Position numbers and translations under genes: made by a program. This document shows, piece after piece, positions 34,127-43,120 of a stretch of 64,000 nucleotides of DNA. The DNA is from Pseudomonas jessenii. GTDB lineage: Bacteria > Pseudomonadota > Gammaproteobacteria > Pseudomonadales > Pseudomonadaceae. Numbering within the stretch: position 1 is the first letter of the stretch; every line of letters starts with the position of its first letter. Below the pieces are notes generated by a model. That model was not told the origin of the DNA. It saw only the letters and a list, made by a program, of their open reading frames with translations, and did not search any database. The DNA is taken from assembly GCF_002236115.1 (NCBI RefSeq), contig NZ_NIWT01000001.1:186001-250000 (forward strand). The letters run 5' to 3'.

Positions 34127-35194
34127 TCAGCCCTTGAGCTTGGCCCAAATGCGGTCCTGCAGCTCCCGCGCCTTGTTGCTGCATTCCTTTTCCGGGCGCA
34201 GGCGCGCGGCGAATTCGTCGGGCATGTTGATGGCGTCCATCACTCGCCATTTGGCGTCGATCAGCTTGTCGCTCTGGATGCCGTTGGCGTAGGCGATGGC
34301 GTTGGACACGGCGGCGGCGTTCTCCGGTTTCATCATCCAGTCGATGAAGATCTTCGCGTTGCCGGGGTGCGGTGCGCTTTTCGGTACGGCGAAGTTGTCC
34401 TGGAACATCGCCAGGCCTTCACGGGGGTAGACGTACTTGATGGTGCTCTTCTGCAGGGTGGCCCGCGCTGTAGAACCGTTCCAGTTCTGCATCATGATCA
34501 CCTCACCGCTGGCCATGCGGTCGACGGTGTTGTCCGAGCTGTACATCTTCAGGAAGGGTTTCTGTTTTTGCAGCAGTTCGAGGATGCGCTTGGCGTCCTG
34601 CGGGTTTTCGCTGCACTCGTCGACATTCAGGTAGTGACTGGCGGCGTTGATCACGCTGCTGGAGGTGTCGAGGGCGGCGAGCTGACCTTGCAGTTCCTTG
34701 CGCGGCTCGAAGAACTCTTTCCACGAGTCGTCGAGCTTGCCGCCGGGCACCCGGGCGCTGTCATAGGAGAACCCGGTGGTGCCCCACAGGTACGGTGCCG
34801 AGAACTTGCGGCCGGGGTCGAAGCTCGGGTCGCGGAACGCCGGCTTGACGTACTGGAAGTTGGGCAGGGCCGAGGCGTCGATTTCCAGCAGCAGGTCCTG
34901 GTTGATCAGGGTGCGCATGATCGATTGCGACGGCACGATCACGTCGTACGCCGCGCCGCCGGCCTGCAACTTGGCCAGCAGGGTTTCGTTGCTGTCGTAG
35001 CCGTCCATGGTGACCTTGATCCCGGTCTCCTTTTCGAACTTGGCCAGCAGTTCCACCGGGTAGTAGTCGGTCCAGTTGTAGAAGAACAGTTCCTTGGGCT
35101 CGGCGGCCTGGGCGCTGAACGCCGTGAACGCGGTGAAGCAACTCAAGGCCAGACCGGCAACGGCGAAACGCATGCTTTTCACTTTCTTGCTCAT
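34127..35194 (-). CDS. polyamine-type ABC importer binding protein (PotD/PotF-like)
   Basis: A 355-aa periplasmic protein. The signal peptide ends FTAFSAQA, and the mature start ELFFYNWTDYYPVELLAKFEKETG is the classical PotD/PotF opening. It binds a putrescine/spermidine-like or other cationic amine. ATG 35194 has TGGAGA upstream. It follows two permeases and an ATPase in one direction. The ligand is probably the compound deaminated by the downstream amidohydrolases (inference). Confidence 0.92.
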   Translation of the reverse strand: MSKKVKSMRFAVAGLALSCFTAFTAFSAQAAEPKELFFYNWTDYYPVELLAKFEKETGIKVTMDGYDSNETLLAKLQAGGAAYDVIVPSQSIMRTLINQDLLLEIDASALPNFQYVKPAFRDPSFDPGRKFSAPYLWGTTGFSYDSARVPGGKLDDSWKEFFEPRKELQGQLAALDTSSSVINAASHYLNVDECSENPQDAKRILELLQKQKPFLKMYSSDNTVDRMASGEVIMMQNWNGSTARATLQKSTIKYVYPREGLAMFQDNFAVPKSAPHPGNAKIFIDWMMKPENAAAVSNAIAYANGIQSDKLIDAKWRVMDAINMPDEFAARLRPEKECSNKARELQDRIWAKLKG

Positions 35195-35210
35195 ATAGAA
35201 GTCTCCAGGC

Positions 35211-35999
35211 TTATTGTTGTTTGCCGCGCTGTCCCAGCCAGAAGGCCAGCACTACCAGCACGATGGAAATCACCAGCATCAGGGTCGAGATCGCGTTGAT
35301 CTCCGGTGTTACGCCGGCCTTGATGGCCGAGAAGATGTACACCGGCAGGGTGGTCGAACCGGGACCTGCGACGAAGAAGGTCATGATGAAATCGTCGAGG
35401 CTGACCACGAACGCCAGCACCGAACCGGACAGCACCGCCGGCCACAGCAGCGGCAAGGTCACCCGGCGAAACACCTGCCAGGGGTTGGCGTACAGGTCGT
35501 TCGCCGCTTCCAGCAGGCTCTTGTCCAGGTCGTTGAGCCGCGCGCGGATCGGCAGGTAGGCGAAGGGAATGCAGAAGCCGATGTGCGCGACGATCACCGT
35601 CAGCAGACCGAGCTTGATCCCCAGTGCCATGAACAGCAGTAGGGTGGCCACGGCGGTGACGATCTCCGGCAGGATCAGTGGCAGGTTGATCCCGCCCTCG
35701 ACCATTTTCTGTCCGTAGAACGGCCGGTAGGTCGCCAGTGCCGCGAGCAGGGCAATCGCCGTGGCGCAGACCGTAGCGATGCTGGCGACGATGATCGAGT
35801 TGAGCGCGGCGGTCTGGATCGACGGGTTGGCCAGGATTCGCCCGTACCAGTCGAACGAGAACTCGGTCCACACCGTCGCCGAGCGGTTGGCGTTGAAGCT
35901 GTAGGCGATCAGCACGAATATCGGCAGGTACAGGTAGGCCAGCAAAAACAGGCTGACTTCACGGGTCAGGGGCAGTTTCTTCAGGTGCAGGGCGATCAT
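35211..35999 (-). CDS. polyamine-type ABC permease (PotC-like)
   Basis: A 262-aa permease with six hydrophobic segments and the EAA loop (LLEAANDLYANPWQVFRRVTLPLL, about residues 150-173). The N-terminus LFLLAYLYLPIFVLIAYSFN is typical of PotC/PotI. The start overlaps the PotB-like stop (ATGA). Confidence 0.93.
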   Translation of the reverse strand: MIALHLKKLPLTREVSLFLLAYLYLPIFVLIAYSFNANRSATVWTEFSFDWYGRILANPSIQTAALNSIIVASIATVCATAIALLAALATYRPFYGQKMVEGGINLPLILPEIVTAVATLLLFMALGIKLGLLTVIVAHIGFCIPFAYLPIRARLNDLDKSLLEAANDLYANPWQVFRRVTLPLLWPAVLSGSVLAFVVSLDDFIMTFFVAGPGSTTLPVYIFSAIKAGVTPEINAISTLMLVISIVLVVLAFWLGQRGKQQ

Positions 36000-36913
36000 G
36001 CTTGTGCTCCCGGGCGTTGGGTCTTGGCGGCTTTGCGGCTATAGAGGGCGTAGAGCACCAGGGACAGCAACATGATCCCCAGCAACAGGAACGACAGCGA
36101 ACTGCCCAGCGGCCAGTTGCGCGCGGTACCGAACTGCTGCTGGATCAGGTTGCCGATCATCAGCGTCTTGCCGCCACCAAGGATCGCCGGGGTAATGAAG
36201 GCTCCCAGGCTTGGCACGAACACCAGCAAGGCACCTGCGATCACCCCCGGCATCGACAGTGGCAGGATGATCCGCCGCAACGCGTGCCAGCGATTGGCAC
36301 CCAGGTCATAGGCGGCTTCCACCAGACGCCAGTCGAGTTTTTCCAGGGTCGAGTAGATTGGCAGGATCATGAACGGCAGGAAGCTGTAGACCAGGCCGAC
36401 GCTGACCGCGAAGTCGTTGTAGAGCAGGGTGATGCCACCGGCCTGGGGGAACAGCGCGTTGAGGCTCTGGGCGACCCAGCCGTGCTCGCGCAGGATGATC
36501 AGCCAGGCGTAGTTGCGGATCAGCAGGTTGGTCCAGAACGGGATGGTGATCAGCAACACCATCAGGTTGCGTCGACGGGGTGTCAGGCTCGACATCCACA
36601 ACGCCACGGGGAAGCCGAACAGGAAACACAGGACCGTGGTGCCACCGGCCTGGAACACCGAACGCAGCAATGCCTGGGCGTAGACCCAGTTCAGCTCCAG
36701 TTCGCCGTCGAAACCTTCCTGGAAAAACAGTTGCACGTAGCTTTGCAATTGCCAGTCGGCCTGCCAGTCGACGCCGCCATAGACGTTGCGCGGCAGCAGG
36801 CTGATGTAGCCCATGATGCCCAGCGGAATGGCGATCAGGGCCAGCAGGGTCAGGACCACCGGGCTGAGCAACAGCGCGCGGTTGAGGGCTGGGGAAGTGC
36901 TGCTGACGCTCAT
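35996..36913 (-). CDS. polyamine-type ABC permease (PotB-like)
   Basis: A 305-aa permease with six hydrophobic segments and the EAA loop (LVEAAYDLGANRWHALRRIILPLS, about residues 195-218), of the PotB/PotH group. It lies 1 bp after the ATPase gene and overlaps the PotC-like gene by 4 bp. Confidence 0.93.
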   Translation of the reverse strand: MSVSSTSPALNRALLLSPVVLTLLALIAIPLGIMGYISLLPRNVYGGVDWQADWQLQSYVQLFFQEGFDGELELNWVYAQALLRSVFQAGGTTVLCFLFGFPVALWMSSLTPRRRNLMVLLITIPFWTNLLIRNYAWLIILREHGWVAQSLNALFPQAGGITLLYNDFAVSVGLVYSFLPFMILPIYSTLEKLDWRLVEAAYDLGANRWHALRRIILPLSMPGVIAGALLVFVPSLGAFITPAILGGGKTLMIGNLIQQQFGTARNWPLGSSLSFLLLGIMLLSLVLYALYSRKAAKTQRPGAQA

Positions 36914-36914
36914 C

Positions 36915-38000
36915 TCAGGCCTCCATCAACAGGCAGGCGTGGGGCGGCAGGTTGACCGCGACGCGATCACCCACCACCCGACCGTGGTTCAGGCCTTCGT
37001 TGTTCTCGCGCAGCATGACCTTGATGTCGTTGTTCAGGCGGCATTGATAAAGCGTGGCCGTGCCGACATACAGCACGGCCTCGATCACACCGCGCAGATG
37101 ATGCGGTTGGGTCGGCTCGACCAGTTGCGAACGCTCGGGGCGAAACGCCAGTTGCACCTTGCTGCCGTCAAAGCCCTGGGCCGGGCAAGGGATTTCCACG
37201 GGCATGCCGTTGGGCACGAAGAGCTTTTCGTTCTGTTGGCCACGTTTGATATGGCCGGGAAGGAAGTTGATGTCGCCGATGAATTGCGCGACGAACTGGT
37301 GTTGCGGCCGTTCGTAGATTTCATTGGGCGAGCCGATTTGCAGGATCTTGCCGGCGGACATCACGGCGATGCGATCGGACAGGGTGAGCGCTTCTTCCTG
37401 ATCGTGGGTGACGAAAATGAAGGTGATCCCGGCTTCTTTCTGTACGCGCTTGAGTTCGACCTGCATTTCCTTGCGCAGCTTGAGGTCCAGGGCCGACAGC
37501 GGTTCGTCCAGCAACAGCACTTTGGGCTTTGGCGCCAGGGCTCGGGCCAGAGCCACCCGTTGCTGTTGGCCACCGGACAGCTCGGCCGGTTTACGCTTGG
37601 CCAGGTGCTGCATTTGCACCAGCGCGAGCATCTCATCGACCCGCTGCGGAATCAGTTTGCGATCTAGGCCCTGCATCTCGAGGCCGAAGGCGATATTCTG
37701 CGCAACACTCATGTGCGGAAACAGCGCGTAACTCTGGAACACCGTGTTGACCCGACGCTTGAACGGCGGCAAATCGTTGACCGGCTCGCCCGCGAGGCGG
37801 ATCTCACCGTCACTGACATGCTCGAAGCCGGCGATGGTGCGCAGCAGGGTGGTTTTGCCGCAGCCGGAGGGGCCGAGCAGGGTGAAGAATTCGTTGTCGG
37901 CAATGTCCACCGAGACGTTATCGAGGGCTGGTGCCAGCCCCGGATCGTCGGAATATCGCTTTGAGACGTTTCGCACTTCGATTGCTGTTGGATGACCCAT
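36915..38000 (-). CDS. polyamine-type ABC ATPase (PotA-like)
   Basis: A 361-aa ATPase: Walker A GPSGCGKTT, signature LSGGQQQRVALARAL, Walker B VLLLDEPLSALD and H-loop VTHDQEEALTLSDR, then the C-terminal TOBE domain (about residues 270-360, AFRPERSQLVEPT). First gene of the importer operon, divergent from a GntR/FadR-type regulator 140 bp away. Confidence 0.94.
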   Translation of the reverse strand: MGHPTAIEVRNVSKRYSDDPGLAPALDNVSVDIADNEFFTLLGPSGCGKTTLLRTIAGFEHVSDGEIRLAGEPVNDLPPFKRRVNTVFQSYALFPHMSVAQNIAFGLEMQGLDRKLIPQRVDEMLALVQMQHLAKRKPAELSGGQQQRVALARALAPKPKVLLLDEPLSALDLKLRKEMQVELKRVQKEAGITFIFVTHDQEEALTLSDRIAVMSAGKILQIGSPNEIYERPQHQFVAQFIGDINFLPGHIKRGQQNEKLFVPNGMPVEIPCPAQGFDGSKVQLAFRPERSQLVEPTQPHHLRGVIEAVLYVGTATLYQCRLNNDIKVMLRENNEGLNHGRVVGDRVAVNLPPHACLLMEA

Positions 38001-38021
38001 TATGGTGCATTCCTCTAATTA

Positions 38022-38043
38022 TTGTATGCAAAATCTGGATGCA
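38022..38043. promoter_or_regulatory. candidate GntR/FadR operator
   Basis: TTGTATGCAA (38022-38031), a near-palindrome of the TTGTATACAA kind bound by FadR-subfamily GntR proteins. A partial copy GGATGCAA follows at 38038. It lies between the divergent importer and regulator genes. Confidence 0.5.
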
Positions 38044-38140
38044 ATTTAGAAATACCCGGATTAATCTGTCCGTGCAAGCCCCTTTTTCAATGGCTGTTCA
38101 TTCGCCAGGGTCGTTTGCACAGGGCGCAAGGAGTTGATGA

Positions 38141-38830
38141 ATGACGGAAAAGAAACTGGAAACTACGGTCGACCGCGTCTACCAAGGGGTTTACGAGGCG
38201 ATCAGCAAGCGTTCGTTGCGTCCGGGCATGAAGCTCGGCGAAGCCTCTTTGGCCGAGCTGTTCAATGTCAGCCGCACGTCTGTCCGGGCCGCGCTCAAGC
38301 AATTGGAAGCCGACGGGCTGGTCACCACCGAGCCCAATAAAGGTGCGTCGGTGTCGCTGCCCAGTGACGAAGAGATCCGTTCGCTGTTCGAAACCCGTCG
38401 CCTGGTCGAGATCGGCATCGTCAGCGAACTGTGCCGTCGGCGTGATACGGCGGTGACCCAGGACCTGCGCGATCACTTGCTGTTGGAGGATGAAGCGCAT
38501 CAAAGCGGTGATCACGAGCGGTTGATTCACCTGCTCGGCGAGTTCCACATCAAACTGGCCCGCAGCCTGAACAACCCGGTGTTGCTCGACTGGTTCCAGA
38601 AGCTGATTTCCCGGGCGTCGCTGTATGCCGCCGCTCTGGATGATGACAGCCACGAAGCCTGTCGCGACGACGAACACCTGCGGCTGATCGAATACATCGA
38701 AGCAGGCAACCAGAGTGCGGCCATCGAACTGACCTGCATGCATTTGAATGGCATCGAGAAGGCCATTCTGGATGTCGCGGCCACCCTGAAAAGCAGTTAC
38801 AACCCGCTAAAGCACTTGATCGAGGTGTAG
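38141..38830 (+). CDS. GntR family regulator, FadR/FCD subfamily
   Basis: A 229-aa protein: winged helix at residues about 8-75 (GEASLAELFNVSRTSVRAALKQL), then an all-helical FCD ligand domain with RRLVEIGIV, metal-binding-type residues in LLGEFHIKLA and a terminal ELTCMHLNGIEKAI. AAGGAG precedes the ATG. Divergent from the polyamine-type importer, whose expression it probably controls in response to the imported compound. Confidence 0.93.
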   Translation: MTEKKLETTVDRVYQGVYEAISKRSLRPGMKLGEASLAELFNVSRTSVRAALKQLEADGLVTTEPNKGASVSLPSDEEIRSLFETRRLVEIGIVSELCRRRDTAVTQDLRDHLLLEDEAHQSGDHERLIHLLGEFHIKLARSLNNPVLLDWFQKLISRASLYAAALDDDSHEACRDDEHLRLIEYIEAGNQSAAIELTCMHLNGIEKAILDVAATLKSSYNPLKHLIEV

Positions 38831-38861
38831 TGCACGGACTCTCGGTTACCGAGGACCAAAT

Positions 38862-38951
38862 TGTGGGAGCGGGCTTGCTCGCGAAAGCGGTGTATCAGCA
38901 GACGAATATGTTGAATGACACACCGCCTTCGCGAGCAAGCCCGCTCCCACA
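38862..38951. repeat. REP pair
   Basis: Inverted GTGGGAGCGGGCTTGCTCGC copies separated by about 45 bp. Confidence 0.92.
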
Positions 38952-39056
38952 AGGGATCTCCAGTGGTCCGCGAGAATCAGCTATACCTCTATGAAACGAA
39001 TAACGTGCAGGATGCTCGAAACAAACGGGTGCAACTTACCGGGATAGAGCCAACCG

Positions 39057-41168
39057 ATGCAGTTTCTAGAGGAAAGCCACGGGTGCTCCGGGTGGAACGG
39101 CGAAATGGCCGGGCGCATTCGTGCGTTCGACTGGAGCCGGACCGAACTTGGCCCGCTCGATTCATGGTCCAGGAGCCTGAGCAGCGCGGTGCAGTTGATG
39201 CTCGCGTCCCCATTGCCGATGGTGATGCTCTGGGGCCAGTCCGGGTACATGATCTATAACGACGCTTATTCCAAGTTTGCCGGTGGGCGTCATCCGTATC
39301 TGCTCGGCTCTGCCGTGGAACTGGGTTGGCCGGAAGTTGCCGAATTCAATCGTCACGTGGTCGACACCTGCCTGGCGGGCGGCACCTTGTCCTATCGCAA
39401 CAAAGAACTGGTGCTGCTGCGTGACGGGGTTCCGGAAGATGTCTGGATGGACCTCTACTACAGCCCGGTGGCCGACGATGACGGGCGCCCGGCCGGGGTC
39501 ATGGCCATGGTGGTGGAAACCACCGATCGGGTGATCTCCGAACACCGGCGACAGGCGGCTGAAGACGCCTACCGCGCCGACAACGAACGGGTACGCCTGG
39601 CGCTCAACGCTGGCGCCTTGCTCGGTTCCTTTGTCTGGGACATCAAGGCCAACGTGATGTCGGGTGACGAGCGCTTCGCTCGCGCGTTCTCTTATCCACC
39701 CGGGCAAGACCTGCAAAACCTGTCTCAGGAAATCGCTGAAAGCCGGATCCATCCGGATGACCGCAGTTGGGTTCAGGAACGAGTCAAACTGTCGGTGGAG
39801 ACGGGCGAGCCCTACAACGTCGAATACCGGATCCGGCGCCCGGATGGCAGCTACCTCTGGGTACTCGCCAGTGGTTGTTGCGAGTTCAATGAGCAGGGCG
39901 AGGCGTTTCGTTTCCCCGGCGTGCTGATCGACATCCACGAACGCAAGACCGCCGAAGAGTCCCTGCTCAAGTTCACCCGCAACCTGGAACAGCGGGTGGC
40001 TGATGAGGTCGAGGCGCGGCTGGCGGCGGAAGAACAACTGCGCCAGTCACAGAAGCTCGAAGCCATCGGCGGTCTCACCGGTGGTGTGGCCCATGACTTC
40101 AACAACCTGTTGCAAGTGATCGCCGGCAACCTGCACCTGCTCGCGCGCCATGAGCCGGGTAACGCCAATGTGCAGCGCCGGGTCTCGGCGTCGATTGCCG
40201 CTGTCGAGCGCGGTGCCAAGCTGTCTTCGCAATTGCTTGCATTCGCCCGCCGTCAACCGTTGTCACCCGCGGTCTTCACCTTGCGGCAGATTTTCGATGG
40301 CCTGGCGGAGCTGTTGCTGCGTGCCCTGGGTGAAACCCTTCAGGTTCACATGACGGCACCCGAAGACTCCTGGAATGTGTTTGTCGATCGCAACCAACTG
40401 GAAAACGCCATTCTCAATCTGGCGATCAATGCCCGTGACGCCCTTCAAGGCGAGGGCAGGATTGACCTGTGCGCGGAAAACATCGTCCTCGATCGCAAAT
40501 TTTGCGCTGCAAAGGGTATTGCCCCCGGGGACTATGTGCGGGTGTCCGTGACGGATACCGGCGTCGGCATGCCGCCGCAGGTGATGGCCCAGGCGTTCGA
40601 GCCGTTCTTCACCACCAAGGCCGACGGTCAGGGCACCGGCTTGGGCTTGAGTATGGTGTTTGGCTTCGTCAAGCAGAGTGGCGGTCATATCGAAATCGCC
40701 AGCGACGTGGGGCGGGGGACCCGGGTGCAGCTGTACTTCCCGCGCACCTTGCGCGCGGCACCCAGCGAAACGCCGGGCCCTGATGTGCCGCAACGGGGCG
40801 GGCACGAACGCATCCTGGTGGTCGAGGACAATGAGGCCGTGAGGGTATCGGCGGTGGAGTTGTTGCGCGAGGAGGGCTATCAGGTCCTCACGGCCACCAA
40901 CGGTGACGTCGCCATGCAAATGTTGCTGGAAGGGCTGGCGGTGGACCTGATTTTCACCGACGTGGTCATGCCCGGCCTGATCAAGAGTTCGGACCTGGCG
41001 GCCTGGGCGAAAGTGCAGGAGCCACCGGTGGCTGTGTTGTTCACCTCGGGGCATACCCGCGACATCATCTCGCGCAATCACCAGCTCAGCCCCGACACCC
41101 ACCTGCTGAGCAAACCCTACAACCCCGAAGCACTTACCCGAATGGTTCGCACGGTGCTTAACGGCTGA
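39057..41168 (+). CDS. PAS-containing hybrid sensor histidine kinase/response regulator
   Basis: A 703-aa protein. Two N-terminal PAS domains (about residues 20-155 and 175-305) are followed by HisKA with phospho-His in GGLTGGVAHDFNNLLQ (about His346), an HATPase with N-box NLAINARDAL and G-box GTGLGLS, and a C-terminal receiver with phospho-Asp about residue 635 (IFTDVVMPG). The first PAS begins WSRTELGPLDSWSRSL, typical of soluble kinases with light/redox-type PAS sensors. No membrane segments, so cytoplasmic. The HisKA type favours the HWE/NtrB-like hybrid kinases common in Pseudomonas. Start ATG 39057 has a weak ribosome site; the partner output protein is unknown. Confidence 0.92.
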   Translation: MQFLEESHGCSGWNGEMAGRIRAFDWSRTELGPLDSWSRSLSSAVQLMLASPLPMVMLWGQSGYMIYNDAYSKFAGGRHPYLLGSAVELGWPEVAEFNRHVVDTCLAGGTLSYRNKELVLLRDGVPEDVWMDLYYSPVADDDGRPAGVMAMVVETTDRVISEHRRQAAEDAYRADNERVRLALNAGALLGSFVWDIKANVMSGDERFARAFSYPPGQDLQNLSQEIAESRIHPDDRSWVQERVKLSVETGEPYNVEYRIRRPDGSYLWVLASGCCEFNEQGEAFRFPGVLIDIHERKTAEESLLKFTRNLEQRVADEVEARLAAEEQLRQSQKLEAIGGLTGGVAHDFNNLLQVIAGNLHLLARHEPGNANVQRRVSASIAAVERGAKLSSQLLAFARRQPLSPAVFTLRQIFDGLAELLLRALGETLQVHMTAPEDSWNVFVDRNQLENAILNLAINARDALQGEGRIDLCAENIVLDRKFCAAKGIAPGDYVRVSVTDTGVGMPPQVMAQAFEPFFTTKADGQGTGLGLSMVFGFVKQSGGHIEIASDVGRGTRVQLYFPRTLRAAPSETPGPDVPQRGGHERILVVEDNEAVRVSAVELLREEGYQVLTATNGDVAMQMLLEGLAVDLIFTDVVMPGLIKSSDLAAWAKVQEPPVAVLFTSGHTRDIISRNHQLSPDTHLLSKPYNPEALTRMVRTVLNG

Positions 41169-41392
41169 CAAAAACAGGTGATTCTCCACGCAGGTTTTCA
41201 AAGGTGACCGAGTGATCGTCAACCGGTGGAGGCGCCGGCGCAGGCAAGGTTTTATCGCATTGGCGACCGGACGACGAACGGACACCGCTGGTCTGACAGG
41301 TGGTCGACAGAACGGGCTAACCGAGGCCATTCTGATAGTTGGTGAACGCAATTGATCGCGTTTCGCTGCCGATCAACAAACGGAGGTGTTCC

Positions 41393-41626
41393 ATGCCGGT
41401 GCCCCATGACCTTTATCAGGATCTGAAACGCTCAAAGGAAGAAGTCCAGCAGAAACGCACCAAGGATCCGTTACTGGATTCACTGCTTAACAAGTATTCC
41501 CAGGCGGATGCCGAAGTGGTGAAAGCAGAGGAGGCCAAGTCCAACGATGACATGGTAAGGAAGCTCAAGGAGGCACGTTTGCTGGTCAAGGACAAGATCG
41601 TCAAGCAACTTGGCTCGTCGTCCTGA
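41393..41626 (+). CDS. small coiled-coil protein
   Basis: A 77-aa charged helical protein (MPVPHDLYQDLKRSKEE...) with a long Lys/Glu/Asp-rich region (about residues 10-70) suggesting a coiled coil. CGGAGGTG lies 4-5 bases upstream of the ATG, a good ribosome site, so it is likely translated. I do not recognise the family. It is preceded by about 220 bp without a gene after the sensor kinase. Confidence 0.7.
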   Translation: MPVPHDLYQDLKRSKEEVQQKRTKDPLLDSLLNKYSQADAEVVKAEEAKSNDDMVRKLKEARLLVKDKIVKQLGSSS

Positions 41627-41733
41627 CCCAGCGTGCTGCCACCGACGACCGGTGGCGGGAAAGTTGGAACGGCATCAGAAACGGCACCTCGAATGTTCAG
41701 AGACCGCTGTTATGGCTCTCAACGAGGTGCCTC

Positions 41734-41895
41734 ATGACCCAGCCCAAATACCCCAGTGAACAACAGGGTGGCTACGACCCGATCCCCACTCATCCCGAAC
41801 CCCTGAGCCCCGAACACACCACGGTCAATCCCGAGGAAGAGCCGGGCATTGATGAGTGGCCGGAAGAAGAAGGTGTCGACGTCGATTCAGAATGA
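41734..41895 (+). CDS. small acidic proline-rich protein
   Basis: A 53-aa ORF (MTQPKYPSEQQGGYDPIPTH..., ending VDVDSE) that is rich in Pro, Glu and Asp and predicted disordered. GAGGTG sits 4-5 bases before the ATG. The start lies 107 bp after the coiled-coil gene. Codon use looks like the neighbours. Function unknown. Confidence 0.6.
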   Translation: MTQPKYPSEQQGGYDPIPTHPEPLSPEHTTVNPEEEPGIDEWPEEEGVDVDSE

Positions 41896-41905
41896 ACACC
41901 GCCCT

Positions 41906-42007
41906 CTGTAGGAGCGAGCTTGCTCGCGATGGTCGTTAACGATGCCGCGTGTTTACTGACTAAACGCAGTGCTTTTGAGTCCATCGCGAGCAGGCTCGCT
42001 CCTACAG
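41906..42007. repeat. REP pair, TAGGAGCGAG type
   Basis: Inverted TGTAGGAGCGAGCTTGCTCG copies separated by about 50 bp. Confidence 0.92.
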
Positions 42008-42040
42008 GGGGGCTTCGGTGAATTCAGGAAGGAGGACTGT

Positions 42041-43120
42041 TCATTGCAATGCCTTGCTCAAAGGCAATCGCACCATGTTCCGGGCTTTCAGCGAACCAAA
42101 ATACAACCAGTCCCCATACTCGCGCACGGTGGTGATGGGGGAGTAATTGTCGCTGCTGCCGTCCTGCAGGTTGGCGATCACTTTGCCGTCAAGGTCCAGG
42201 CCCAGGGCAAATCCGTGTTTTTCCACGGGCTTGGGCAAGACGGTCATGGCCCGCACGATCATCTTGCGCACGAACGGATGCGCCGCCGTGGCGTCGAGCA
42301 AGGGGTTTCGGGGGGCATACAGCGCCACCCAGAACCGGTCGTGGCCATTGAACGAAAGGTTGTCCGGCAGCCCTGGCAGGTTGTCGATAAACAGGTCGTG
42401 GGTGCCGGCCTTCGGACCGCTGAGCCAATAACGAGTGATGCGGTAGGCGCCGGTTTCATTGACCAGTACATAGGCATCGTCCGGTCCCAGGGTCACGCCG
42501 TTGGCAAACTCCAGCTTATCCAGCACAACCGAGGTTTTGCCGGTCTGGAAGTCGTAGCGTAGCAGTCGACCGTCGCCGCCGTGTTCGATCACGGCCTCAC
42601 CGTCGTGGCCATAGCCGAAGCGGCTCGAAGCATCGCTGAAATAAGCGTAGTGACCGGGTTTGTCGATGGCCACGTCGTCGGTAAAACCGAAGGGAACGCC
42701 GTCGGCCTCTGTGGTCAAGGCCACCAGGCGTCCCTGGGCGTCGAGGGACAACAAGCCTTTGACGGCATCGGCGATCACCAGCAGGCCATTGGGATGCCGG
42801 GCCAGGCCCAGTGGCCGGCCACCGGTATCGGTCAGGATTTTGGTGGTCTTGCCGTCCAGGCTCGTACGGATCAGGCGCCCGTCGTGCAGGCCGGTGATGA
42901 GCGTGTCGTTTTCCAGCAACAAGGCTTCCGGCCCGTCGATATTGGCGGCGCCGACGCGTTCCACCTCCTTGAGCCGCTGATTGTCGGCGTAGATTCCGCT
43001 GGTGAGGGACGGCGCGGCTTGTGGTGTCCAGGCCACCGGCCGCACCTTGGTCGGCATCAGCAGCAGGAAGGCGCCGATGACGACGATGACCAGCAACAGA
43101 CATTTGAAGGTTCTGCTCAC
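42041..43120 (-). CDS. SMP-30/strictosidine-synthase-like beta-propeller (lactonase-like)
   Basis: About 359 aa starting at GTG 43120, which overlaps the TGA of the upstream gene (GTGA). One N-terminal membrane anchor (CLLLVIVVIGAFLLLM, residues about 6-21) is followed by a six-bladed propeller with recurring GRLxRxxLDGKT-type blades and the landmark FANGVTLGPDDAYVLVNET. It resembles the strictosidine-synthase/gluconolactonase group of membrane-anchored hydrolases. Co-transcribed with the desaturase-like gene. Substrate unknown. Confidence 0.85.
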   Translation of the reverse strand: MSRTFKCLLLVIVVIGAFLLLMPTKVRPVAWTPQAAPSLTSGIYADNQRLKEVERVGAANIDGPEALLLENDTLITGLHDGRLIRTSLDGKTTKILTDTGGRPLGLARHPNGLLVIADAVKGLLSLDAQGRLVALTTEADGVPFGFTDDVAIDKPGHYAYFSDASSRFGYGHDGEAVIEHGGDGRLLRYDFQTGKTSVVLDKLEFANGVTLGPDDAYVLVNETGAYRITRYWLSGPKAGTHDLFIDNLPGLPDNLSFNGHDRFWVALYAPRNPLLDATAAHPFVRKMIVRAMTVLPKPVEKHGFALGLDLDGKVIANLQDGSSDNYSPITTVREYGDWLYFGSLKARNMVRLPLSKALQ

